Shown: piece after piece, positions 26,680 through 35,621 of the stretch | Layout of the letters: each line of letters opens with the position of its first letter | Position numbering within the stretch: the first letter of the stretch is position 1 | From: Nitrosomonas ureae | GTDB lineage: Bacteria; Pseudomonadota; Gammaproteobacteria; Burkholderiales; Nitrosomonadaceae | Assembly: GCF_001455205.1 (NCBI RefSeq) | Contig: NZ_CP013341.1 | Coordinates: 2,542,001 to 2,606,000 of the forward strand | Reading direction: 5' to 3' | Length of the DNA stretch: 64,000 bases | Program-made: the position numbers and the translations under genes | Notes under the pieces: generated by a model | The model's database searches: none | The model's input: the letters and a program-made list of their open reading frames with translations, nothing else | Told to the model about the DNA's origin: nothing

Positions 26680-28866
26680 ATGAGTACAGATCTTGAACAG
26701 TTTTATGAGATATTTTTTGAAGAATCCTCAGAGTTACTTGCGGATATGGAGGCATGTTTACTTAGACTGGACGTGAATTCGCCAGATTTGGAAGATTTAA
26801 ACGCTATATTTCGTGCTGCTCATTCAATTAAGGGTGGAGCGGGAACATTTGGTTTTACAGATATGACGGAGATGACGCATATGTTGGAGACACTGCTTGA
26901 CAGATTACGTAAGGGCGAGCTTGAGGTACGTAGCGAGATGGTCGATGCTTTTTTAAAGGCCGGGGACGTTATCAAAGCACAATTGGCTGGACATCGCGGA
27001 GAAGGACAAGCTGATCCCGCTGTTGCTGAAGCCGTTTGTGAAGAGCTTAGAAGATTAAGTGAGGATACCCAGGAAGCCCCATCGATAGTAGATGCCAAAA
27101 CAGCTTTTTCTGATACTAAGGCTAAGTTAGTGTCGCAAGAGATTGATGTTGAGTCCGGTATAGATAAAGTTTCTCATGAAAATGTTGCCGCAGGGCTTAG
27201 TTTTATTATCGAGTTTTCCAGTATGGATTTGAGTAGTGCAGCACTTGAGAATTTATTCTCTAATTTAAAGGAGTTGGGTGATCTGGAGAATCTTACGCCG
27301 GTAAATGCGGAGGGGCATTATAAATTAGCGCTGACCACAAGTAGTAGCGAAGAAGATGTTTGGGAAACTTTGGCATTCGTGGTTGATCCCGCGAGTCTTA
27401 AAATTGAAGCAACTACGATTGATGGTACTTCAACCAAGGTAGCAGAAATTGAGATTCTAAATGAATCAGTCTGTGATGCAGGAGTTTTAGCAAAAGAAGA
27501 CGAATTGACATGTAAAACGCCTTCTGCACCAGGCTATGGGTTCTTCCCTGGAGCGCCCGCTGTACCGCGGAATATAGAAGATTCAGAAATTAACCTGGAC
27601 CAGGCACAGTTGCCGAATACATGTAGCAACAAAAATGAATCCCAAGTTACAAATAAATCTTCTGGAAAAACTAATACAGCAGCCTCTGTTAGTGAAACGT
27701 CATCTATTCGAGTCAGTATAGAGAAAGTTGATCAAATGATTAATTTAGTTGGGGAATTGGTAATTACTCAAGCAATGCTTGCTCAAACAGCTTCTCAGTA
27801 TGATCCGGTGTTGTTCGAGAAATTGTATAGTGGAATGAGTCAATTGGAACGAAATACACGAGATTTGCAAGAATCCGTGATGTCAATTCGTATGATGCCA
27901 ATCAGTTTTGTATTCAGCCGATATCCGCGAGTTGTACGTGATTTGGCGGCGAAACTGAATAAGCGCGTGGAGTTGAGGACTGTTGGTGAGAATACAGAAC
28001 TTGATAAGGGGTTAATCGAGAAAATTGCTGATCCTTTAACACATTTAGTTAGAAATAGCTTGGATCACGGTGTAGAAGTAGCTGAAAAACGTACTGCTGC
28101 AGGTAAGCCGGCGCAAGGCACAATTACCCTTCGAGCCTTCCACCAAGGGGGAAGTATTGTAATCGAGGTCAGTGATGATGGTGCAGGACTAAATAGAGGG
28201 AAAATTCTTGCCAAAGCAAAAGAACGTGGTTTACCTGTACATGATGCAATGACTGATCAGGAGGTCTGGTTATTAATATTTGAAGCTGGTTTCTCAACAG
28301 CGGATCAAGTTACAGACGTGTCTGGTCGTGGTGTTGGCATGGATGTAGTGAAACGAAATATACAGAGTATGGGAGGGCGCATCGATATTGAATCAACATT
28401 TGGATCAGGTACGCGCATATCTATCCGCTTACCACTAACGCTCGCGATACTTGATGGATTATCTGTGGTTGTGGGAGATCAAATGTTTATTGTCCCGTTA
28501 AATTATATAACCGAGTCATTGCAACCGGCGGCCACCGATATTAAAACAGTGAGCGGACAAGGGCGTGTAGTGCAGGTAAGAGGTGAATATCTTCCAGTGA
28601 TCGCATTGCATGAATTCTTCAATTTGCGTCCGAACGTAACGGAGATTCATAAAGGAATTCTTGTCATTCTTGAGGCTGAGGGACATAAAGCAGCTTTATT
28701 TGTGGATGATTTGGTTGGACAGCACCAAGTTGTTATTAAGAGTCTGGAGAGTAATTACCGTAGAGTTCAGGGAGCTTCGGGTGCGACTATTATGGGTGAT
28801 GGCAAAGTTGCGCTTATTCTTGATGCTGCAGCTCTGGTGATGGCGTCTCAGCAAGAGCTTGTGTAG
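26680..28866 (+). CDS. cheA: Chemotaxis histidine kinase CheA
   Basis: A 728-residue cytosolic kinase. The Hpt domain has phospho-accepting His48 in RAAHSIKGGAGTFGF. A middle domain (about 170-255) probably docks CheY/CheB, followed by an unstructured linker. The dimerisation helices (from about 344, SIRVSIEKVDQMINLVGEL), HATPase (N box NSLDHGVE; G boxes DDGAGLN and GRGVGMDVV) and a C-terminal CheW-like domain (from about 590) complete the normal order. It autophosphorylates and passes phosphate to CheY and CheB. Confidence 0.95.
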   Translation: MSTDLEQFYEIFFEESSELLADMEACLLRLDVNSPDLEDLNAIFRAAHSIKGGAGTFGFTDMTEMTHMLETLLDRLRKGELEVRSEMVDAFLKAGDVIKAQLAGHRGEGQADPAVAEAVCEELRRLSEDTQEAPSIVDAKTAFSDTKAKLVSQEIDVESGIDKVSHENVAAGLSFIIEFSSMDLSSAALENLFSNLKELGDLENLTPVNAEGHYKLALTTSSSEEDVWETLAFVVDPASLKIEATTIDGTSTKVAEIEILNESVCDAGVLAKEDELTCKTPSAPGYGFFPGAPAVPRNIEDSEINLDQAQLPNTCSNKNESQVTNKSSGKTNTAASVSETSSIRVSIEKVDQMINLVGELVITQAMLAQTASQYDPVLFEKLYSGMSQLERNTRDLQESVMSIRMMPISFVFSRYPRVVRDLAAKLNKRVELRTVGENTELDKGLIEKIADPLTHLVRNSLDHGVEVAEKRTAAGKPAQGTITLRAFHQGGSIVIEVSDDGAGLNRGKILAKAKERGLPVHDAMTDQEVWLLIFEAGFSTADQVTDVSGRGVGMDVVKRNIQSMGGRIDIESTFGSGTRISIRLPLTLAILDGLSVVVGDQMFIVPLNYITESLQPAATDIKTVSGQGRVVQVRGEYLPVIALHEFFNLRPNVTEIHKGILVILEAEGHKAALFVDDLVGQHQVVIKSLESNYRRVQGASGATIMGDGKVALILDAAALVMASQQELV

Positions 28867-29070
28867 AGTTCATACTTAATTCTTTATGAAAAAAAGAGAA
28901 AATCATATAAAAATAGTAGGAGCTCTGCAGAAATAACATTACTTTGTATTATCAAAGTGTTGAGTTGTATCATTTCGTCCGATTATGAGGCTGCCGTTGT
29001 CAAAGAAGTAACCTGGATTTTAGTTTGATGTTGGATAGTTATCGCGAAATATCATTTTATCTTTTTGTGA

Positions 29071-29943
29071 GTGGAAATTATGGGGTTAATAACGAATATC
29101 GAAGATAACTCTGATAGTAAAGGGCGCGAATATAATTTTACTCAGGCTGATTTTGAACGTATTAGAAAGTTGATATACAAGCATGCGGGTATTTCACTTT
29201 CAACTGGTAAGCAGAACATGGTGTATAGTCGGCTTGCTAGACGGTTGCGTGCGACAGGTCTCGATAGCTTTAATGAATACTTGGACTATTTAGAGCGCGG
29301 CAATCCGGAAGAATGGGAAGCATTTACTAATGCCTTGACAACGAATCTTACCGCATTTTTTCGTGAACAACATCATTTTCCCATTCTCGAGAGGCATGTA
29401 GAGAAGCGTAAAAATCACGACAAAATTCAACTCTGGTGCAGTGCCTCATCTACCGGTGAAGAACCATACTCGATGGCAATGGCAATGGTGCAGGCGTTTA
29501 AGTCATATACTCCACCTGTACATATTCTGGCCACGGATTTGGATACAAATGTGTTGGCAAAAGCCCAAATGGGCATTTATTCACTGGATAAATTAGAAAA
29601 ATTACCTAAGGAAAAGCTGAAACAGTTTTTTTTGAAAGGTAAAGGTTCTCATGATGGTTCGGCAAGAGTTCGTCCTGAGTTACGGAATATGATTACCTTC
29701 CGGAAATTGAATTTGCTTGATGATAATTGGCCAATTCGAGGTCCATTTGATGCGATATTTTGTCGCAACGTAATGATTTATTTTGATAAACAAACGCAAT
29801 ATAAAATTTTGAAAAAATTTGTGCCATTGTTAGCCTCTGATGGATTGTTGTTTGCTGGGCATTCTGAAAGTTTTCAACATGCTATTGATTTATTTAAGTT
29901 GCGTGAGAAAACAGTTTATGAATTAGCTAACCGGAAAAGGTAA
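29071..29943 (+). CDS. cheR: Chemotaxis protein methyltransferase CheR
   Basis: A 290-residue protein with an N-terminal four-helix domain (SDFERIRKLIYKHAGISLS type) and a SAM-binding domain with LWCSASSTGEEPYSMAM (about 118-134), ATDLDTNVL, and FDAIFCRNVMIYF. It methylates glutamates of chemoreceptors. Start is GTG at 29071 or ATG at 29080; the spacing to GGA favours the ATG slightly. Followed after seven bases by cheD. Confidence 0.95.
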   Translation: MEIMGLITNIEDNSDSKGREYNFTQADFERIRKLIYKHAGISLSTGKQNMVYSRLARRLRATGLDSFNEYLDYLERGNPEEWEAFTNALTTNLTAFFREQHHFPILERHVEKRKNHDKIQLWCSASSTGEEPYSMAMAMVQAFKSYTPPVHILATDLDTNVLAKAQMGIYSLDKLEKLPKEKLKQFFLKGKGSHDGSARVRPELRNMITFRKLNLLDDNWPIRGPFDAIFCRNVMIYFDKQTQYKILKKFVPLLASDGLLFAGHSESFQHAIDLFKLREKTVYELANRKR

Positions 29944-29950
29944 TAATCGT

Positions 29951-30562
29951 ATGACTGAGATCCTTGATGATCAAATTGCGAGCAATTTATATTTTGACAA
30001 AAGCTTTAATCATCAGGCTGTCAAATTGTTACCAGGTGAATACTACGTTACTGATAAAGACATGCTTTTGGTAACTGTACTTGGTTCATGTGTTGCAGCT
30101 TGTATACGTGATTGTTATAGCGGTATCGGTGGTATGAATCATTTTATGCTTCCAGATAGTGGTGCGGATGTGGGTAGCCCCTTGAATGCTTCAGCTCGCT
30201 ACGGCACGTATGCGATGGAAATACTGATTAATCAATTGCTCAAACTGGGCGCCCGTAGGTGTAATCTTGAGGCCAAAGTATTTGGTGGCGGAAATGTTCT
30301 GGATGGGCTGACGGTTGCGAATGTTGGCCAAAGGAATGCAGATTTTGTTTTGAAGTTTCTGCGAACTGAAAGAATAAGAGTGGTAGCACAAGATTTAGTT
30401 GATATATTTCCGCGCAAAGTCTATTTCTTCCCAAAAAATAGTAAGGTAATGGTAAAGAAATTACGGAATACTCGTAACATGACTATTTCTGAGCGTGAAA
30501 GAGATTATAGTCTACGCTTACGCAAAGTCGAAAACGGTGGAGAAATAGAGTTGTTTTCTTGA
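29951..30562 (+). CDS. cheD: Chemoreceptor glutamine deamidase CheD
   Basis: A 203-residue CheD. The catalytic Cys sits in TVLGSCVAACI, the His in GGMNHFMLP and the Thr in RYGTYAMEIL; KVFGGGNVL is also conserved. It deamidates receptor glutamines. The last residues, GGEIELFS, resemble the C-terminus of the CheZ-like protein in this cluster (GDVELF). The cheB start lies 36 bases downstream. Confidence 0.94.
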   Translation: MTEILDDQIASNLYFDKSFNHQAVKLLPGEYYVTDKDMLLVTVLGSCVAACIRDCYSGIGGMNHFMLPDSGADVGSPLNASARYGTYAMEILINQLLKLGARRCNLEAKVFGGGNVLDGLTVANVGQRNADFVLKFLRTERIRVVAQDLVDIFPRKVYFFPKNSKVMVKKLRNTRNMTISERERDYSLRLRKVENGGEIELFS

Positions 30563-30598
30563 TTGAACCCACTTTTTGCATTTCATCGAATTCATAAT

Positions 30599-31678
30599 AT
30601 GAAAAAAATTTCAGTTTTGGTCGTTGATGATTCGGCGCTTATTCGTAAGCTATTGAGTGAAATTATTAATAGCCAACCAGATATGGAAGTTGTTGGAGTC
30701 GCAGCTGATCCTTTGGCGGCACGCGAAATGATACGAGCCATGAATCCTGATGTGCTGACATTGGATGTGGAAATGCCTAAAATGGATGGAATTGACTTTC
30801 TGGAGAGATTAATGCGGTTGAGGCCTATGCCTGTTGTCATGGTTTCAACGCTGACAGAGAAAGGCTCGGACGTAACTTTTCGTGCGCTTGAATTAGGTGC
30901 AGTTGATTTTGTGTCTAAGCCTAAAATCGATATTGTGTCGGGGCTGAAAGAATATGGTAACGAAATTGCAGATAAGATTCGTATAGCCAAGTCGGCTCGG
31001 CTTAAGCGACATATGTCTATACCGGTTACAAAAAGTGCTACTGCGGATGCCGTTTTACCAGTTGTGTTAAATCGCATTTCATCAACCGAAAAATTAATCA
31101 TAGTAGGTGCCTCTACTGGTGGAACGGAAGCGATTAAAGAATTTCTGATTCGCATGCCACCTAATTCTCCGGGCATACTTGTGACGCAGCATATGCCAGA
31201 AGGATTTACTAAGTCGTTTGCTAACCGCATGAATAGTATATGTAAGATATCAGTTACTGAAGCTCAGGGAGGGGAAAGGATATTGCCGGGTCATGCTTTT
31301 ATCGCGCCAGGCCATTCGCATCTATTACTCAAACGTAGTGGTGCGAATTATATAACTGAACTAAATCATGGAGAACCAGTGAGTCGACATAGGCCGTCAG
31401 TTGATGTACTATTTCGTTCAGCAGCAAATTGCGCAGGAAAAAATGCTATTGGTGTGATTCTAACGGGTATGGGAAAAGATGGCGCTGCAGGAATGTTGGA
31501 AATGCACAAAGCAGGAGCACATACCTTTGCTCAAGATGAGGCGAGCTGTGTTGTTTTTGGGATGCCCAAAGAAGCCATTGCCGCAGGTGGGGTGAATGAG
31601 ATTGTTTCATTAAAAGATATGGCTAGGTGTGTTCTATCAAAATTATCCAGTATAGGGTCACATAGTAACCGTATTTAG
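30599..31678 (+). CDS. cheB: Chemotaxis response regulator / methylesterase CheB
   Basis: A 359-residue protein. The receiver domain (phospho-Asp in LTLDVEMPKMDG, about residue 57) is joined to a methylesterase domain with the catalytic Ser in GASTGGTEA, His in VTQHMPEGF and Asp in ILTGMGKDGAAGM. It removes methyl groups from receptors when phosphorylated by CheA. The frame extends twelve codons upstream to a TTG, but the ATG at 30599 gives the standard KKISVLVVDDSAL start. Confidence 0.95.
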   Translation: MKKISVLVVDDSALIRKLLSEIINSQPDMEVVGVAADPLAAREMIRAMNPDVLTLDVEMPKMDGIDFLERLMRLRPMPVVMVSTLTEKGSDVTFRALELGAVDFVSKPKIDIVSGLKEYGNEIADKIRIAKSARLKRHMSIPVTKSATADAVLPVVLNRISSTEKLIIVGASTGGTEAIKEFLIRMPPNSPGILVTQHMPEGFTKSFANRMNSICKISVTEAQGGERILPGHAFIAPGHSHLLLKRSGANYITELNHGEPVSRHRPSVDVLFRSAANCAGKNAIGVILTGMGKDGAAGMLEMHKAGAHTFAQDEASCVVFGMPKEAIAAGGVNEIVSLKDMARCVLSKLSSIGSHSNRI

Positions 31679-31741
31679 CTTATTTATTCCTTGGTTTTGA
31701 TTGAGGGTAAAGGGCGGATTCAAGTAGAAAGTACATCATCA

Positions 31742-32236
31742 ATGAAAATATCTGTTTCTCGATTTATAATTTTTATTGGCGTAAGTGTCTTGCTAGGTTG
31801 CGAGTCAATTCAGGAACGGTCTGTTTACAAGAATAATTCTCGCTCTACTATCAATAAGCCATTAGATCCCAGTAATATGAGAAAGGCGCTCTATTCTCAT
31901 TATAATGAATGGCAGGGGGTGCGCTATCAATATGGCGGATTGAGTCGACAGGGAATTGATTGTTCAGGTTTTGTGCATTTGACGTTTAAATCAAAACTCG
32001 GTATGAATTTACCAAGAACAACGTGGATGCAAGCAAGAATTGGACAAGAAATTAGACAGAATGATTTAAGAGCTGGAGACTTAGTGTTCTTCAGAACCGG
32101 TAAAGCATCAAATCACGTAGGAATTTATCTGGAGAAAAATAAATTCTTGCACGCATCTCAAAAGAAAGGCGTCACAATATCAAGGCTTGATCATATCTAT
32201 TGGAGATCCAATTACTGGAAATCCGTTCGCATCTAA
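31742..32236 (+). CDS. NlpC/P60 family lipoprotein (Spr-like)
   Basis: A 164-residue lipoprotein precursor with lipobox LLGC (Cys20) and an NlpC/P60 domain: catalytic Cys74 in GIDCSGFVHL, His in SNHVGIYL (about 123) and a third polar residue His in FLHASQ (about 135). Family members cut peptidoglycan cross-link peptides as MepS/Spr does. The ATG is chosen because it gives the signal peptide directly; upstream in-frame TTG codons would delay it. Last backbone gene before an IS21-type insertion 56 bases further on. Confidence 0.88.
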   Translation: MKISVSRFIIFIGVSVLLGCESIQERSVYKNNSRSTINKPLDPSNMRKALYSHYNEWQGVRYQYGGLSRQGIDCSGFVHLTFKSKLGMNLPRTTWMQARIGQEIRQNDLRAGDLVFFRTGKASNHVGIYLEKNKFLHASQKKGVTISRLDHIYWRSNYWKSVRI

Positions 32237-32398
32237 CTTTGAAATAAAATTATATTAATTTGTTTCTCGTGATCTCTCTCATTGCAGTAGGTTGTTGACG
32301 CCGGTCGAAAATTGACCAGAAAAGCCTGATTGTACCGGTTGAAAATTGACCAGGTAATTGACGTATCCTGCTTAAATTTTAGGCAGGAGACAGTAGAA

Positions 32399-33907
32399 GT
32401 GATTACTATGGTTATGTATGCAAAGATACGGCGGATGTATTATCGTGAACATCTGTCGATGAATGAAATTCAGCGACGAACAAGTCTGTCACGAAACACG
32501 ATAAAGAAGTGGCTGAGAGCGTCCGGTGATAGTGCTGTTAAATATCAAAGGGCAAAGAAGTCAGGCAAATTGACTCCGTTTGAGCCTAGGCTGTTATTGG
32601 CACTGGAAGGGGATGCGCGTCGTCCCAAGAAGGATCGGCGCACGGCGAAGATGTTGTTTAAAGAGATTTTGAACGAAGGCTATACGGGCGGTTATACGAT
32701 TGTTTCCGACTTTATCCGTAACTGGCGCAATCAAGATGGTAAGGGTAAATCAGCATATGTGCCGCTAAGGTTTGCATTGGGTGAAGCGTTCCAGTTTGAC
32801 TGGAGCGAAGAGTGGCTGGTGATCGGCGGCATTCATCGCAAGGTTCTGGCTGCGCACACCAAACTATGCGCCAGCCGTGCATTCATGCTGTCGGGCTATC
32901 CTTCTCAAGGCCACGAGATGTTGTTTGATGCCCATACGCGCGGATTCACTGCTTTAGGAGGTATTGCAAGGCGCGGCATCTATGACAACATGAAGACTGC
33001 TGTGGACAAGGTGACCAAAGGCAATGGACGTGTGGTCAATACACGTTTCTTTGCGATGACGGCACATTACCTGTTCGAGCCGGATTTCTGCAATGTTGCT
33101 TCCGGCTGGGAAAAGGGGATTGTTGAGAAGAATGTTCAGGATGTGCGCCGCCTTATCTGGGCTGAGGCCAAACAGCAACAGTTCAGTACATTTGAGGATC
33201 TGAATAACTGGCTTGAAGCGCGCTGCCGCGCGCTGTGGTCAGAAATACAGCACCCGGATTATGCTGGCATTACCCTAGCCGATGCGCTGGAACAGGAACA
33301 GATGCACCTGATGCCGATGCCAGCGCCGTTTGATGGTTATATTGAAGTGCTGGCGCGTGTTTCCAGCACTTGCCTGGTCACACTGCAACGTAACCGTTAT
33401 TCCGTTCCCTGTTACCTAGCCAACCAGATGGTAGCGGTTCATCTGTACTCCAACCGCGTCGAGATTGTCCATGACAATGCTGTAGTAGTCAGTCATATCC
33501 GTCTTCTGGATTGCGACCAGGTCAGCTATAACTGGCAGCATTATATTCCGATCATCGAGAAGAAACCGGGCGCCTTGCGCAACGGTGCCCCATTTGCTGA
33601 ATTACCGGCACCCTTGTTGCAATTTCAGACTGCATTGCGGCGCAGAGAACACCAGCAAGCCGATCGAACCATGGCCAAAGTACTGAGTCTGGTACCAACA
33701 CATGGGTTGGAAGCTGTTCTGGTCGCCGTTGAACTGGCGTTGGAATCCGGTGTGCTTAGCGCCGAGCATGTAGCCAATGTACTCGCGCGCCTGAAACAGG
33801 CTGAGCTACCTGCGCTAGTGGAAACGACACTTAAACTCAATGAAGAGCCGCGGGCCGATACTGCGCGCTATGACCGCCTGAGCGTCCAGGAGGTGCCGCA
33901 TGTCTGA
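32399..33907 (+). CDS. istA: IS21 transposase IstA
   Basis: A 502-residue DDE transposase. N-terminal HTH (SMNEIQRRTSLSRNTIKKWL), then an rve/RNase H fold with FQFDWSEEW (first Asp), GIYDNMKTAV (second Asp) and GIVEKNVQDVRR (Glu), and a C-terminal DNA-binding half. GTG at 32399 has AGGAG nine bases upstream and is preferred; ATG at 32408 is possible. Its stop overlaps istB by eight bases, as is common in this family. Confidence 0.92.
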   Translation: MITMVMYAKIRRMYYREHLSMNEIQRRTSLSRNTIKKWLRASGDSAVKYQRAKKSGKLTPFEPRLLLALEGDARRPKKDRRTAKMLFKEILNEGYTGGYTIVSDFIRNWRNQDGKGKSAYVPLRFALGEAFQFDWSEEWLVIGGIHRKVLAAHTKLCASRAFMLSGYPSQGHEMLFDAHTRGFTALGGIARRGIYDNMKTAVDKVTKGNGRVVNTRFFAMTAHYLFEPDFCNVASGWEKGIVEKNVQDVRRLIWAEAKQQQFSTFEDLNNWLEARCRALWSEIQHPDYAGITLADALEQEQMHLMPMPAPFDGYIEVLARVSSTCLVTLQRNRYSVPCYLANQMVAVHLYSNRVEIVHDNAVVVSHIRLLDCDQVSYNWQHYIPIIEKKPGALRNGAPFAELPAPLLQFQTALRRREHQQADRTMAKVLSLVPTHGLEAVLVAVELALESGVLSAEHVANVLARLKQAELPALVETTLKLNEEPRADTARYDRLSVQEVPHV

Positions 33908-34709
33908 CATTCTCGCGCAAATCAAGGAATTGAAATTATATGGAATGGCGGCCTGCTATGCCGAACTAAGGCAACAGCATACACTGGATAGGACGGCTGA
34001 TCTTGAATCGGTCGACAAAATCCTGTATCACCTACTCCAGGCCGAATCAACCGAGCGCAGCATCCGCTCCATCCGCTATCAGACCCAGGCCGCCAGATTC
34101 CCGATACAGCGCCATTTACAGGGTTTTGACTTCAGCCAGTCCAAAGTCGATCAACAACTGATTCATCAACTGGCCACGATGGAATTTGCAACCGCAGCAC
34201 AGAACCTGGTGCTGGTCGGTGGCACCGGAACTGGCAAAACGCACTTAGCCGTTGCCATCGGTACCTCAGGCATACAGCATCATAATAAAAAAGTGCGTTT
34301 TTACAGTGCCATTGATCTGGCCAATAGTCTGGAACAGGAAAAATCTGCAGGAAAACAAGGTCGATTGGTGCTAAGACTATTACAGGTCGACCTAGTTATC
34401 CTCGATGAATTGGGCTATCTGCCATTCTCTCAAGCGGGCGGCGCTTTATTGTTTCACCTACTCTCCAGGCTTTATGAACGCACCAGCGTCATCATTACCA
34501 CCAACCTGGCGATTGCTGAGTGGAGCAGCGTTTTCATCGACGCCAAGATGACCACCGCGCTTTTGGATCGACTAACCCATCACTGCCATATTATCGAAAC
34601 CGGTAATGACTCTTTCCGTTACAAACAAAGCGCCGCTAATGCAAAAATGAAAATACAGGAAAGAGAAAAAGAAAAATCTTCTCCAGAAGAATATCTGGCT
34701 AATTTGTAG
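33900..34709 (+). CDS. istB: IS21 helper ATPase IstB
   Basis: A 269-residue DnaC/DnaA-like AAA+ ATPase. Walker A GGTGTGKTHL lies at about residues 104-113, Walker B VDLVILDELGYLPF follows, and ITTNLAIAEW is the sensor region. It selects target DNA and activates IstA. Full length, intact reading frame. Confidence 0.93.
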   Translation: MSDILAQIKELKLYGMAACYAELRQQHTLDRTADLESVDKILYHLLQAESTERSIRSIRYQTQAARFPIQRHLQGFDFSQSKVDQQLIHQLATMEFATAAQNLVLVGGTGTGKTHLAVAIGTSGIQHHNKKVRFYSAIDLANSLEQEKSAGKQGRLVLRLLQVDLVILDELGYLPFSQAGGALLFHLLSRLYERTSVIITTNLAIAEWSSVFIDAKMTTALLDRLTHHCHIIETGNDSFRYKQSAANAKMKIQEREKEKSSPEEYLANL

Positions 34710-34858
34710 CGCATTGCATTATGACTAAAACATCAACAGGAGGTAAAAAACCAACTCAGTCTGGTCGACTTATCCACAGATGCGTAGTACCCTACGCACT
34801 GATTTCCCCTGGTCAATTTTCAACCGTAATGGGGGGCAATTTTAAACCGGTATCAACA

Positions 34859-35048
34859 CAGTCACTGCAAAACGATTAGGTTGAGATACCTCCGCTTTTG
34901 GTATTCCATTTAGTGGCCGGTTTCATATCTCTTCCAGGCGGTCAGCTTGTTCTTGTAGTCCGTTGAATTTTTCATCATGCGAAGCTTTGAACTTTCCAAA
35001 CGCTTCCATTACTGTGGTAACTGAGTCTTGCTGTTGTTGTTCTTTCAT
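34859..35048 (-). pseudogene. Remnant resembling the N-terminus of an HK97-type phage capsid protein
   Basis: A leftward frame starts at 35048 behind AAAGGAAAG. It encodes 41 residues of coiled-coil character (MKEQQQQDSVTT.., FKASHDEKFNGLQEQADRL) before TGA at 34923-34925. The same frame then continues open (NRPLNGIPKAEVSQPNRF) up to the IS21 end. The helical region followed by a Pro/Asn-rich segment is like the scaffold-type delta domain of HK97 capsid precursors. The body of the gene is missing beyond the insertion sequence. Identification is tentative. Confidence 0.4.
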
Positions 35049-35060
35049 TTTGCGCTTTCC

Positions 35061-35621
35061 TTTTTAAATTAATATAAAGTTTATTGCTTTCAAAATGAGT
35101 ATCGAGTTTAAGCGTCAACGTCACATTGACCAGGCTAAAATTTAAAATAGCTCATTCTTTTTGATGGTATAAAAATCAACGTCATGCTAATTTTTTGTCA
35201 TCGCATCGATCAACATCACGCTAATAGAATTTTGCCCATATAACACATAACATATTGATTTAATATATATATATATGTAATTTGTTGCTGTTTAATTGGC
35301 ATGCGAAAAATTACATATGCTCTCAGGCAGAGCTATTGATTAGGTGAAGGCTAAAGAAAGGCAATTATCAACATTAAAGCAAAATACCGATCCGGCAATT
35401 TTGCCGGGGCGGGAAGATTTAGGTGAGACCCGCGACGAACTAGCCACTGTGGGGGGGTGACTTATTTGGCACTAGAGAAAAAAGAAATAAATAGCCTGAA
35501 AGATAGCGTCGAATAAAGATCTGAGCAGAAAAACACCAAAATAATTATTTGGTACAAAATATAAAAAAATTGGACAAAAATATAAATTTTTGCGATTTGT
35601 TTGGTATAAAAATAAAACAAT
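35061..35621. other. AT-rich decayed interval between phage remnant and FRG gene
   Basis: About 560 bases, very AT-rich, including an ATATATATATAT run near 35265-35276. Apart from the gene fragment at 35344-35460 and a short frame that follows it (35457-35516, ends KKEINSLKDSVE), nothing can be supported. It reads as a decayed stretch of mobile DNA. Confidence 0.4.
35344..35460 (+). pseudogene. Fragment of a phage/plasmid replication or partition-type gene
   Basis: A 38-codon open frame starting GTG and ending in a run of G then TGA. Its sequence, with LKQNTDPAILPGRED and GETRDELATVG, looks like the conserved segment of ParB-like and replication accessory proteins where a Thr-Arg-Asp-x-Leu-Ala stretch leads into a helix-turn-helix. 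The HTH that should follow is missing, so this is a fragment. The family link is from memory of the pattern only. Confidence 0.35.

Larger units (their letters stand above)
32293..34858 (+). mobile_element. IS21-family insertion sequence
   Basis: A complete element of 2566 bases with istA and istB. The left end TGTTGACGCCGGT matches the complement of the right end (TGTTGATACCGGT). As usual for IS21, subterminal repeats occur: CGGTTGAAAATTGACCAGG at 32336-32354 recurs inverted at 34808-34826, and a variant copy lies at 32302-32319. I find no clear target duplication (AGGT left, CAGT right), so an adjacent deletion or a homologous exchange may have followed insertion. Confidence 0.9.

Noticed and set aside
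30592..31230. 212-codon minus-strand frame opposite cheB
   Set aside because: Shadow of cheB; Ser/Thr-rich nonsense composition and no start signal.
32281..32292. IS21 target duplication
   Set aside because: The bases left (AGGT) and right (CAGT) of the element do not match, and shifting the ends breaks the terminal repeats.
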